DNA from: Streptomyces asoensis
GTDB lineage: Bacteria > Actinomycetota > Actinomycetes > Streptomycetales > Streptomycetaceae
Reading direction: 5' to 3'
Assembly: GCF_013085465.1 (NCBI RefSeq)
Contig: NZ_CP049838.1
Span: 7,998,001 to 8,062,000 of the forward strand
Length of the DNA stretch: 64,000 nucleotides
Shown here: positions 44,374 through 51,851 of the stretch, one piece after another
Layout of the letters: each line of letters starts with the position of its first letter
How positions within the stretch are numbered: the first letter of the stretch is position 1
Made by a program: the position numbers and the translations under genes
Notes under the pieces: generated by a model
Seen by the model: the letters and a program-made list of their open reading frames with translations, nothing else
Databases searched by the model: none
What the model was told of the DNA's origin: nothing

Positions 44374-46563
44374 GTGCAGGTCCTGCCGTACGGTTCCTGG
44401 CTCTCGCCCATCGACGCGGTCCTCGCGGCCACGCACGACGGGCGCCCCGAGTACGTCGGCTTCGTCGGCGACGAGGTGTGGTGGACCGCGCCCCGGCCGG
44501 CCGAGCACGGCCGCCGCACCCTCGTCCGGCGCCGGCCCGACGGCACGGAGGAGTCCGTACTGCCCGCCCCCTGGAACGTCCGCAGCCGGGTCGTCGAGTA
44601 CGGCGGACAGCCGTGGGCCGGTGCCGTGCACGAAGGCCGGCTCCTCGTGGTGTTCGTGCACTTCGCCGACCAGCGGCTCTATGTGTACGAGCCCGGGTCC
44701 GCGCCGGGCGCCGGGCCGCGCCCGCTCACTCCCGTCTCGGCCGTGGGTGGCGGACTGCGTTGGGTGGAACCGCAGTTGCTGCTGGAGCGGGGTGAAGTGT
44801 GGTGCGTGCTGGAGGAGTTCACGGGCGAGGGGCCGACCGACCTGCGCCGGGTGCTGGCCGCGGTGCCGCTGGACGGCTCGGCCGCGGACGATCGCGCCGC
44901 CGTGCGCGAACTCACCGACGACCGCCGCCGGTTCGTCACCGGAGCCCGCCTCTCGTCCGACGGCCGCCGGGCCGCCTGGCTGGCCTGGGACCACCCGCTG
45001 ATGCCGTGGGAGGGCACGGAGGTGATCGTCGCCGACGTCAGGGGCGACGGCACCCTGAGTGGCGCCCGGGTGGTGGCCGGCGGGCCGGGGGAGTCGATCG
45101 CCCAGGTCGACTGGATGCCGTCGACGAGATACGGGCGACAGCTGTTGGACGACGGTCGACGGTCTGCGGGTGACGGCGGACGGTCGACCGTCGTCGGAGA
45201 ACCGTCGACTGTTGTCGGAGAACCGTCGACGATCGACGGAAGGCCGTCTACGGGCGACGGGCGACGGTCCACTCGCGACGGGCGACGGTCCACAGGCTAC
45301 GGAGAACAGTCGGCGTACGACGGACGGCAGTCCGCAGAAGACTGCCTACTGTATACAAGCGACCGTAGCGGCTGGTGGAACCTGTACCGCGACCACCAGC
45401 CCCTCTGCCCCCGCGAGGAGGAGTTCGGCGGAGCCCTGTGGAAGCTCGGGCAGCGCTGGTTCGCGCCGCTGGAGAGCGGGCTCGTCGCCGTCGTGCACGG
45501 CCGGGGGGCCACCGTGCTCGGGATCCTCGACCCGGAGACCGGTGAGCTCGTCGACGCGGCCGGGCCGTGGACGGAGTTCGCGCCCACCCTCGCGGTGCAG
45601 GGGGAACGCGTCGTCGGCGTCGCGGCCAGTCCGCGCAGCGCGTACGAGGTGGTGGAGCTGGACGCCAGGACCGGCCGGGCCCGGGTGATCGGAGCCGCGC
45701 ACGACGACGCGGTGGACCCGGCCTACTACCCCGAGCCCCGGATCCGTACGTTCACCGGCCCCGACGGTCGTGACATCCACGCGCACGTCTACCCGCCCCA
45801 CCACCCCGGACAGGTCGCGCCCGGACATGAACTGCCGCCCTATGTCGTGTGGGCGCACGGCGGGCCCACCGACCGCGCGCCGCTCGTACTGGATCTGGAG
45901 ATCGCCTACTTCACCTCCCGGGGCATCGGGGTCGCCGAGGTCGACTACGGCGGCTCGACCGGCTACGGGCGGGAGTACCGGGAGCGGCTGCGCGAGCAGT
46001 GGGGCGTGGTCGACGTCGAGGACTGCGCGGCCGTCGCCCTGGCGCTCGCCGACGAGGGCACCGCCGACCGGCGGCGGCTGGCCGTCCGGGGCGGCAGCGC
46101 GGGCGGCTGGACCGCCGCGGTCTCGCTGGCCGGCACCGATGTCTACGCCTGCGGCACGATCCGCTACCCCGTGCTGGACCTGGTGGGCTGGGCGTCGGGG
46201 GAGACCCACGACCTCGAGTCCCGCTACCCGGACAGCCTCGTCGGGCCCCTCGCACAGGTGCCCGCCCGATACGCGCAACGTTCGCCGATCGAGCACGCCG
46301 ACCGGATCACCGTGCCGTTCCTGCTCCTCCAGGGGCTGGACGACGTGATCTGCCCGCCCGTCCAGTGCGAGCGGTTCCTGGCCCGACTGACCCGATCGGC
46401 CGGGCGGCCGGTGCCGCACGCGTATCTGGCGTTCGAGGGGGAGGGGCACGGGTTCCGGCGGGCGGCCACGATGGTGCGCGCCCTGGAGGCCGAGCTGTCG
46501 CTGTACGCTCAGGTGTTCGGGCTGCGCCCGCCCGGAATCCCGAGGTTGGAGCTTGTGCGGTGA
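44374..46563 (+). CDS. S9 family prolyl oligopeptidase with a heptapeptide-repeat insertion
   Basis: Protein of 729 residues: a beta-propeller (about 20-440) and a C-terminal alpha/beta-hydrolase domain. The triad is Ser575 in GGSAGGW, Asp656/657 in LQGLDDVICPP, and His692 in GEGHGF. Without its insert the protein is near the 650-670 residues common in Streptomyces. Residues about 260-322 are nine heptads of consensus DGRRSTG, placed just before the propeller strand LLYTSDRSGWWNLYRD, so the repeats sit in a surface loop. The GTG at 44374 has GGGGGAG upstream. The stop overlaps the S66 start (GTGA). Expected to cut short peptides after proline or similar. Confidence 0.92.
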   Translation: MQVLPYGSWLSPIDAVLAATHDGRPEYVGFVGDEVWWTAPRPAEHGRRTLVRRRPDGTEESVLPAPWNVRSRVVEYGGQPWAGAVHEGRLLVVFVHFADQRLYVYEPGSAPGAGPRPLTPVSAVGGGLRWVEPQLLLERGEVWCVLEEFTGEGPTDLRRVLAAVPLDGSAADDRAAVRELTDDRRRFVTGARLSSDGRRAAWLAWDHPLMPWEGTEVIVADVRGDGTLSGARVVAGGPGESIAQVDWMPSTRYGRQLLDDGRRSAGDGGRSTVVGEPSTVVGEPSTIDGRPSTGDGRRSTRDGRRSTGYGEQSAYDGRQSAEDCLLYTSDRSGWWNLYRDHQPLCPREEEFGGALWKLGQRWFAPLESGLVAVVHGRGATVLGILDPETGELVDAAGPWTEFAPTLAVQGERVVGVAASPRSAYEVVELDARTGRARVIGAAHDDAVDPAYYPEPRIRTFTGPDGRDIHAHVYPPHHPGQVAPGHELPPYVVWAHGGPTDRAPLVLDLEIAYFTSRGIGVAEVDYGGSTGYGREYRERLREQWGVVDVEDCAAVALALADEGTADRRRLAVRGGSAGGWTAAVSLAGTDVYACGTIRYPVLDLVGWASGETHDLESRYPDSLVGPLAQVPARYAQRSPIEHADRITVPFLLLQGLDDVICPPVQCERFLARLTRSAGRPVPHAYLAFEGEGHGFRRAATMVRALEAELSLYAQVFGLRPPGIPRLELVR
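45151..45339 (+). repeat. 21-bp minisatellite, nine units, in frame
   Basis: Nine consecutive units of 21 bp encode heptads DGRRSAG, DGGRSTV, VGEPSTV, VGEPSTI, DGRPSTG, DGRRSTR, DGRRSTG, YGEQSAY, DGRQSAE. Units 3-4 and 6-7 are nearly identical in DNA (GTCGGAGAACCGTCGAC twice; GCGACGGGCGACGGTCCAC twice), so recent slippage or recombination is likely. The frame is kept because the unit is a multiple of three. Confidence 0.93.
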
Positions 46564-47483
46564 AGGAACTCGTGCGGCCGTCCCGGCTCGCCCCCGGCGC
46601 CCGGGTCGTGGTCGTCGCGCCCAGCGGGCCGGTGGCGGAGGAGCGGCTGGAGGCCGGCCTCGACCTGTTGCGCGGCTGGGACCTCGACCCGGTGGTCGCC
46701 CCCCATGTGCTGGACCGGCACGACCGGCTGCCGCACCTCGCGGGCACCGACGCCGACCGGGCCGCCGACCTCCAGCGGGCCTGGTGCGATCCGGGCGTCG
46801 ACGCCGTGCTGTGCGCACGCGGCGGCTACGGTGCCCAGCGGATCGTCGACCTGCTCGACTGGGACGCGATGCGGGCGGCCGGACCCAAGGTGTTCGTCGG
46901 CTTCAGCGACAGCACCACCCTGCACGAGGCGTTCGCCCTCCGGCTGGGCCTGGTCACGCTGTACGGGCCCGCGGCCGCGGGCATCGACTTCATCAAGAGC
47001 GCCCGCGGGCAGGAACACCTCAGGGCCACCCTGTTCGCCCCGGAGACCGTCCGCACGCTCGCCTCCACCGGTACGGCCATCGCTCCGGGCCGGGCGCGGG
47101 GCGTCACCCTGGGCGGCTGCCTCGCCCTGCTGGCCACGGGCTACGGCACCCCGCACACCCGGTCCGGCGCCCGCGGCGGGCTGCTGCTGATCGAGGACGT
47201 GGGGGAGCGGCCGTACAGCGTCGACCGGGCCCTCACCCAACTCCTGCGCACCGGTTGGCTGGACGGCGTCGCGGGTGTCGCGCTCGGCTCCTGGGAACGC
47301 TGCGGCCCCTACGAGGAGCTGCGCCCGGTCCTCGTGGACCGGCTCGGCGGCCTCGGCGTCCCGGTCGTCGAGGAGCTCGGGTTCGGTCACTGCGAGGGGG
47401 CGCTGACCGTGCCGTTCGGCGTGCCCGCCGTACTCGACGCGGACGCGGGCACGCTGACCCTCGACACCCCCGCCCTGTGCTGA
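46560..47483 (+). CDS. Muramoyltetrapeptide LD-carboxypeptidase family (S66)
   Basis: Protein of 307 residues, the normal LdcA/MccF size. The nucleophile is Ser116 in VFVGFSDSTTLHEAF; LCARGGYGAQRIVDLLDW precedes it and the Glu/His motifs lie in LLIEDVGERPYSVDR and GFGHCEGALTVPFG. S66 enzymes remove the terminal D-Ala from murein tetrapeptides or inactivate microcin-like peptides. GTG 46560 overlaps the S9 stop by four bases. Together with the M55 enzyme upstream it recalls the B. subtilis dppA/ykfA group for murein peptide recycling; the substrate here is inferred. Confidence 0.92.
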   Translation: MKELVRPSRLAPGARVVVVAPSGPVAEERLEAGLDLLRGWDLDPVVAPHVLDRHDRLPHLAGTDADRAADLQRAWCDPGVDAVLCARGGYGAQRIVDLLDWDAMRAAGPKVFVGFSDSTTLHEAFALRLGLVTLYGPAAAGIDFIKSARGQEHLRATLFAPETVRTLASTGTAIAPGRARGVTLGGCLALLATGYGTPHTRSGARGGLLLIEDVGERPYSVDRALTQLLRTGWLDGVAGVALGSWERCGPYEELRPVLVDRLGGLGVPVVEELGFGHCEGALTVPFGVPAVLDADAGTLTLDTPALC

Positions 47484-47547
47484 CCTCCCGGCCGTCCCAC
47501 CGCTGACCTCCCGGCCGTCCCACCGCTGACCTCCCGGCCGTCTCACC
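47479..47547 (+). repeat. 23-bp tandem repeat, three copies
   Basis: The unit GCTGACCTCCCGGCCGTCCCA plus CC occurs at 47479, 47502 and 47525; the third copy has one change. The first copy contains the S66 stop codon, and each copy repeats the same TGA. Its position at the 3' end suggests duplication of the gene's tail. Confidence 0.85.
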
Positions 47548-47600
47548 CGGTGGGCGCGCCTCACCGTGCGTGAGCGCGGCGCAGCGATCACGCTGGGCGC

Positions 47601-47849
47601 ATGAGCCCGAAGACCTCGAAGGCCTCCGAGAGCGGTGGCAGGAACGAAGCGCTGACGCCGGGCCGGATCGTCGTCCTGGCGCTCGCCGTCCTCACCCTGA
47701 TCTTCATCTTCCAGAACACCCGTCCCACGAAGATCCGACTGCTGATCCCCGAGGTGACGGTGCCGCTGTGGACGGCGCTTCTGGCGATGTGGGTCATCGG
47801 CGTCCTGTGCGGCGCTTCCTTCGCGTACTTCAGGAAACGGCGCAGGTGA
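47601..47849 (+). CDS. LapA-like (DUF1049) small membrane protein
   Basis: Protein of 82 residues. A polar N-terminus of about 20 residues leads to two hydrophobic helices, IVVLALAVLTLIFIFQN and LWTALLAMWVIGVLCGASFAYF, ending in a basic RKRRR tail. The first helix ending in FxxQN(T/R) is typical of the lipopolysaccharide-assembly-protein-A/DUF1049 family, which in actinobacteria has no known function. It starts about 50 bases after the 23-bp repeats. Confidence 0.85.
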   Translation: MSPKTSKASESGGRNEALTPGRIVVLALAVLTLIFIFQNTRPTKIRLLIPEVTVPLWTALLAMWVIGVLCGASFAYFRKRRR

Positions 47850-47869
47850 CCTCGTCGTAGGCTGTCCCG

Positions 47870-48421
47870 ATGCCGCACACCGCATCCCGTTACCTCGCCG
47901 AGGGCCCCCGCGTGGGCATACGCCACTTCACCTACGAGGACGGGCCGGAGTTCACCGCCCGCGCGCGGGAGAGCAAGGACCTGCACCACCCGTGGCTGTT
48001 CCCGCCGGCCACCGCCGACGCGTACACCGCCTACGCGGGCCGGCTGATCGAGGACCCGTCGAAGGCCGGCTTCCTCGTGTGCACCCTGGAGGACGGGGCG
48101 GTCGCCGGGTTCGTCAACATCAACAACATCGTCGAGGGAGGCTTCCAGTGCGGCGCACTGGGCTACGGCGCCTTCGCGCACGCGGCCGGGCGCGGGCTGA
48201 TGCGCGAGGCACTCGACCTCGTGGTGGGCCACGCGTTCGGACCGATGCGGCTGCACCGGCTGGAGATCAACGCGCAGCCCGGCAACGTCGCCTCGATCGC
48301 CCTCGCCCGCGGCTGCGGCTTCCGCCGGGAGGGCTTCTCCCCGAAGATGATCTACATCGACGGAGAGTGGCGGGACCACGAGCGGTGGGCGATCACCGCC
48401 GAGATGCGGACTTGTAGTTGA
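47870..48421 (+). CDS. GNAT acetyltransferase, RimJ/RimL type
   Basis: Protein of 183 residues. The GNAT core shows GFVNINNIVEGGFQCGALGYGAFAHAAGRGLMREAL with the CoA-binding loop near its end, then LHRLEINAQPGNVASIALARGCGFRREG. The RimJ-like layout suggests acetylation of a protein N-terminus or an antibiotic; not resolved here. Its last 29 bases overlap the 3' end of the convergent DUF6204 gene. Confidence 0.9.
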   Translation: MPHTASRYLAEGPRVGIRHFTYEDGPEFTARARESKDLHHPWLFPPATADAYTAYAGRLIEDPSKAGFLVCTLEDGAVAGFVNINNIVEGGFQCGALGYGAFAHAAGRGLMREALDLVVGHAFGPMRLHRLEINAQPGNVASIALARGCGFRREGFSPKMIYIDGEWRDHERWAITAEMRTCS

Positions 48422-48740
48422 TCTTCATCGTGTCGAGGTCGGTGACCGTCGACCGCAGCCCGGTGAAGCCGTGGCCGAGCTCCCGCAGCGTCGCCTCGGC
48501 GCGCTCCTCGGCCAGCGCGCCCGCCATCTCCTCGCCGTCGGCCGCGTCCGACACCACCACGTAGCGCATCGAGAAGTGCTTCAGCTGCGACGGCTCGTAC
48601 GACAGCGTGCCCTCCTCGGTGAACCGCATGCTCGTCAGACCGTGGTCGGCGGCCTCGGCGAGGAGGCGGGTCCTGCCCTCGTCGGTGAGGCCGTCCCAGG
48701 TTCCCCGGACGATCACCCGGTAGGTGTGCTGCTCACTCAC
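48393..48740 (-). CDS. DUF6204 family protein
   Basis: Protein of 115 residues with a ferredoxin-like alternation: YRVIVRGTWDGLTDEGRTRLLAEA, then MRYVVVSDAADGEEM and ELGHGFTGLRSTVTDLDTMKI. It matches a small actinobacterial family known to me only as DUF6204. No catalytic residues are evident. It ends inside the convergent GNAT gene, a 29-base overlap of coding ends. Confidence 0.75.
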   Translation of the reverse strand: MSEQHTYRVIVRGTWDGLTDEGRTRLLAEAADHGLTSMRFTEEGTLSYEPSQLKHFSMRYVVVSDAADGEEMAGALAEERAEATLRELGHGFTGLRSTVTDLDTMKINYKSASRR

Positions 48741-48826
48741 TGCCGCTCCTTCGTGCCTGCCGTCGAACGCCCGACTCTACGTCCGCGACGACCCACCGCC
48801 CACGGAATTTCCCCGGGCCCGGCGCC

Positions 48827-49177
48827 TCACGACCCGCGCCGGTCGACGTACTCGTACACCGCTCCGTCCGGGTGCCGGGCGATCAGGTTGCGGCCCACCG
48901 GGGTCGGCACCGGGCCGGCGATGACGTCCGCGCCCAGCTCGGTGAGGGTCCGGTGGGCCTCGTCGACGTCCGCGACGGCGATCGTCGCGGCCACCTTGCG
49001 CAGCAGCTCCAGCTCGGCCGGAGGCCCGCTCATCAGCAGGAAGCAGCCGACCGCGGCCACTTGTACGCCGCCCCGCTCGAAGCGGAGCGCGCCGGTGCCC
49101 GCCAGCCGCTCGTAGAAGGAGACCGAGCTCTCCAGATCGTCGACACAGACACGCAGTGTGGCTCCCAGAATGTCCAT
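48827..49177 (-). CDS. VOC family protein (glyoxalase/dioxygenase-like)
   Basis: Protein of 116 residues with paired beta-alpha-beta3 units: LGATLRVCVDDLESSVSFYERLAG at the N-terminus and VADVDEAHRTLTELGADVIAGPV in the second unit, ending HPDGAVYEYVD. Metal ligands of true glyoxalases are not obvious, so binding proteins for drugs such as bleomycin are possible. Start ATG 49177. Confidence 0.85.
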   Translation of the reverse strand: MDILGATLRVCVDDLESSVSFYERLAGTGALRFERGGVQVAAVGCFLLMSGPPAELELLRKVAATIAVADVDEAHRTLTELGADVIAGPVPTPVGRNLIARHPDGAVYEYVDRRGS

Positions 49178-49236
49178 GCGGACGAGCCTAGTTGGGGCGG
49201 CCGCGGTGAGGTGATCCCTTCGTCCGATCCCCGCCA

Positions 49237-49271
49237 GGCCTCTCCCCGGCCCTCTCCCCGGCCCTCTCCCC
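49237..49271. repeat. 12-bp tandem repeat GGCCCTCTCCCC, about three copies
   Basis: Three consecutive copies, the first lacking one C, in the region between the VOC gene and the holin-like gene, upstream of both. No regulatory role is evident. Confidence 0.7.
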
Positions 49272-49331
49272 GTCGCTTCGGTGCACCGGTTCGTGGAGTT
49301 AAGCGTCCATGACAGCGGGTACCCGACGCCC

Positions 49332-49832
49332 ATGGAGCGCATGGATCACCTGGAGCATCTGGACAAGCATCTGGTCGACGAGCTGGCGCAGGTGGCGCGC
49401 GAGACGATCCGCGAAGAGCTGCGCGAGCAGACCCGCAAGCAGCGCCGTACGGCCATGCTCTACGCGGCGTCCGGCGCCGTCGCCCTCTATGCGGGCGCGG
49501 CCGTCGCACTCGCGGTGGGGCTCGCCCTCGGCATCGGTCTGCCGGACTGGGCCGCGGCACTGATCACCGCCGCGATCCTCGCAGTCGTGGCGTACCTGCT
49601 GCGCGGCGCAGCCAAGCCGCACGCGTCGTCGCCGCCCACGGCCGGGCTCGAGGCCGCACCGGACAAGGGCCCCGGTCGGGTCATCGGCGGTACGCCGCCG
49701 GCCGGGCCGCCCGGTGGTACCGGGCTGGCGTACCCCCCGATGCCGCCGACCGCGCCCGGCGCCCGGGTGCCGGCACCGGGCGAGGCGCCGCGCGCCGACG
49801 ACATCGATCCCGAGGGCCCGCACCGGGCCTGA
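49332..49832 (+). CDS. Phage holin family / Holin-X-like membrane protein
   Basis: Protein of 166 residues. A charged coiled-coil-like N-terminus (LDKHLVDELAQVARETIREELREQTRKQRR) is followed by two hydrophobic helices (about 45-65 and 70-90) and a long Pro/Gly-rich tail. It fits the actinobacterial Holin-X/DUF1469 family, which despite its name is chromosomal and not a sign of a prophage. Start ATG 49332 (MERMDHL). Its tail is unrelated to known domains. Confidence 0.8.
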   Translation: MERMDHLEHLDKHLVDELAQVARETIREELREQTRKQRRTAMLYAASGAVALYAGAAVALAVGLALGIGLPDWAAALITAAILAVVAYLLRGAAKPHASSPPTAGLEAAPDKGPGRVIGGTPPAGPPGGTGLAYPPMPPTAPGARVPAPGEAPRADDIDPEGPHRA

Positions 49833-50077
49833 CAACGCGGTGCGCATCCGCCGAAGTGACGTACCCGCGTCACGTGTTCGGCATCCGGACGGCCCCGCGG
49901 CACCTGTTGCCGCGGGGCCGCCCGGTGCGTGCGGGCGTTCCCGGTTCCGCCGGGGCCTTCGCGTTCCGGACACCGGGCGCCCGGAGGGGACACCGGCGCA
50001 CGTTTGGCGGCTCCTGCCAGGGGGACGCGGAAACCTTCGTACGACAACCGTCCGAACCCCTTCGGAGGCCCACCGTG

Positions 50078-51847
50078 ATGCGTCCCCGCATCGTGATCGT
50101 CGGAGCCGGCTTCGCCGGGTACCGGACGGCCCGCACCCTGGCGCGGGCGGCCAGAGGCCGGGCCGACATCACTCTGCTCAACCCGACCGACTACTTCCTG
50201 TACCTGCCCCTGCTGCCCCAGGTGGCGGCGGGCATCCTCGAGCCGCGCCGGGTCACCGTCTCCCTGTCGGGGACCCTTCGTGAGGTGCGCCCGGTGCTCG
50301 GCGAGGCCGAACATGTCGACCTCGACGCGCGCACCGTCCACTACACGAATCCCGAAGGGGACAAGGGCACGCTCGGCTACGACCGGCTCGTGCTCGCCGC
50401 CGGCAGCGTCAACAAACTGCTGCCCATCCCCGGGGTCGCCGAGCACGCGCACGGGTTCCGCGGCCTGCCCGAAGCCCTCTACCTGCGCGATCACCTCACC
50501 CGGCAGGTGGAGTTGGCCTCATCCGGCGCCGACGCGGCCGAACGCACGGCGCGTTGTACGTTCGTCGTGGTCGGCGCGGGCTACACCGGTACCGAAGTCG
50601 CGGCGCAGGGGCAGCTGTTCACCGACGCCCTGATCCGCGACCACCCCCTGCGTCGGGGCATGCGGCCGCGCTGGCTGCTTCTCGACGTCGCGTCGCGCGT
50701 CCTGCCCGAACTGGACGAACGGCTCTCCCGCACTGCCGACCGGGTGCTGCGCGAACGGGGTGTCGAGGTGCGCATGGGAACCTCCGTCAAGGAGGCCACC
50801 CGCGACGGAGTCCTGCTGACCGACGGCGAGTTCGTCGACACCCGCACCCTGGCGTGGTGCGTGGGCGTACGGCCCGATCCCCTGGCGGAGTCGCTCGGGC
50901 TGCCCATGGAACGCGGGCGGCTGCTCGTCGAACCGACGCTTCAGGTGCCGGGCAGGCCCGAGGTGTTCGCGTGCGGCGACGCGGCCGCCGTACCGGATCT
51001 GGAGAGGCCCGGGGAGTACACGCCGATGACCGCGCAGCACGCGTGGCGGCAGGGCAAGGTGGCCGGGCAGAACGTCGCCGCCTCGCTCGGCGAGGGCGGC
51101 GGCAGGGCCGGGCTGCGGCCTTACCGGCACAAGGACATGGGGTTCGTCGTGGACCTGGGCGGGGTGCAGGCCGCCGCCAATCCGCTCGGCGTCCACCTGT
51201 CCGGCCCCGCGGCCGGCGCCGTCGCCCGTGGCTACCATCTCGCCGCCATGCCCGGCAATCGCGTGCGCGTCGCCGCCGACTGGCTGCTGGACGCCGTACT
51301 CCCGCGCCAGGACGTCCAGTTGGGCCTGGTCAGGTCCTGGTCGGTACCGCTGGACACGGCGTCACCGGAACTGGCACGGGTACCGGGAGACCACAAGCGC
51401 GAGTCGGCGGCTTCCGGCCCCGGCGCGGCCACCGAGGAGGACGTGAACGCCCCGGACGACGCGGACGGCACGGACGACAAGAACGCGTACGGCAAGAACG
51501 CGGACGACAGGAATGAGGGGAACGACGTGAAGGACGTGAAGGACGTGAAGGACGTGAACAAGGCGACCGGCGGGTCCGGCGAAAAGCACCCCTCCCCGGA
51601 GGACGACTCCCAGTCGATCACCTCGCCGACACCCGAGGTGGGACGGCATTCGGGCGGTGAGAGCGGCTCCCGTGTGGGGCAGTCGTCGCCGGAGGAGGGT
51701 TCCCAGTCGATCGACTCGCCGACGCCCGAGGTGGGGCGGCACGGCTCCGGACCGGCGACCGCGCGGAAGGACGGGACCGCCGGGAACGAGCCCGTCCCCA
51801 ACCCCGTCGAGCGCGGCGACGCCCGCGACGCGAAAGGAGATCAGTAG
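50078..51847 (+). CDS. NDH-2-like FAD/NAD(P) oxidoreductase with a repetitive acidic tail
   Basis: Protein of 589 residues. Residues 1-430 are a type II NADH dehydrogenase-like flavoprotein: VIVGAGFAGYRTARTLA for FAD, VVVGAGYTGTEVAAQ for NAD(P), and FACGDAAAVPDL. NDH-2 enzymes pass electrons from NADH to quinone at the membrane. From about residue 435 comes a disordered Asp/Ser/Gly-rich tail of about 150 residues, including VKDVKDVKDV and a 20-residue repeat (SPEDDSQSITSPTPEVGRHS) present twice. ATG 50078 has GGAGG nine bases upstream; a GTG one codon earlier would also suit. The transketolase gene starts 5 bases after its stop. Confidence 0.9.
   Translation: MRPRIVIVGAGFAGYRTARTLARAARGRADITLLNPTDYFLYLPLLPQVAAGILEPRRVTVSLSGTLREVRPVLGEAEHVDLDARTVHYTNPEGDKGTLGYDRLVLAAGSVNKLLPIPGVAEHAHGFRGLPEALYLRDHLTRQVELASSGADAAERTARCTFVVVGAGYTGTEVAAQGQLFTDALIRDHPLRRGMRPRWLLLDVASRVLPELDERLSRTADRVLRERGVEVRMGTSVKEATRDGVLLTDGEFVDTRTLAWCVGVRPDPLAESLGLPMERGRLLVEPTLQVPGRPEVFACGDAAAVPDLERPGEYTPMTAQHAWRQGKVAGQNVAASLGEGGGRAGLRPYRHKDMGFVVDLGGVQAAANPLGVHLSGPAAGAVARGYHLAAMPGNRVRVAADWLLDAVLPRQDVQLGLVRSWSVPLDTASPELARVPGDHKRESAASGPGAATEEDVNAPDDADGTDDKNAYGKNADDRNEGNDVKDVKDVKDVNKATGGSGEKHPSPEDDSQSITSPTPEVGRHSGGESGSRVGQSSPEEGSQSIDSPTPEVGRHGSGPATARKDGTAGNEPVPNPVERGDARDAKGDQ
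51593..51745 (+). repeat. Duplicated 60-bp segment in the oxidoreductase tail
   Basis: Copies at 51593-51652 and 51686-51745, offset 93 bp, encode SPEDDSQSITSPTPEVGRHS and SPEEGSQSIDSPTPEVGRHG. They share long identical runs such as CAGTCGATC, CCCGAGGTGGG and CGGCA. Confidence 0.85.
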
Positions 51848-51851
51848 CCAG

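Noticed and set aside
49332..49832. Holin-like protein as a sign of a prophage
   Set aside because: The family is a common chromosomal one in actinobacteria, and no phage structural, integrase or lysis gene is nearby.
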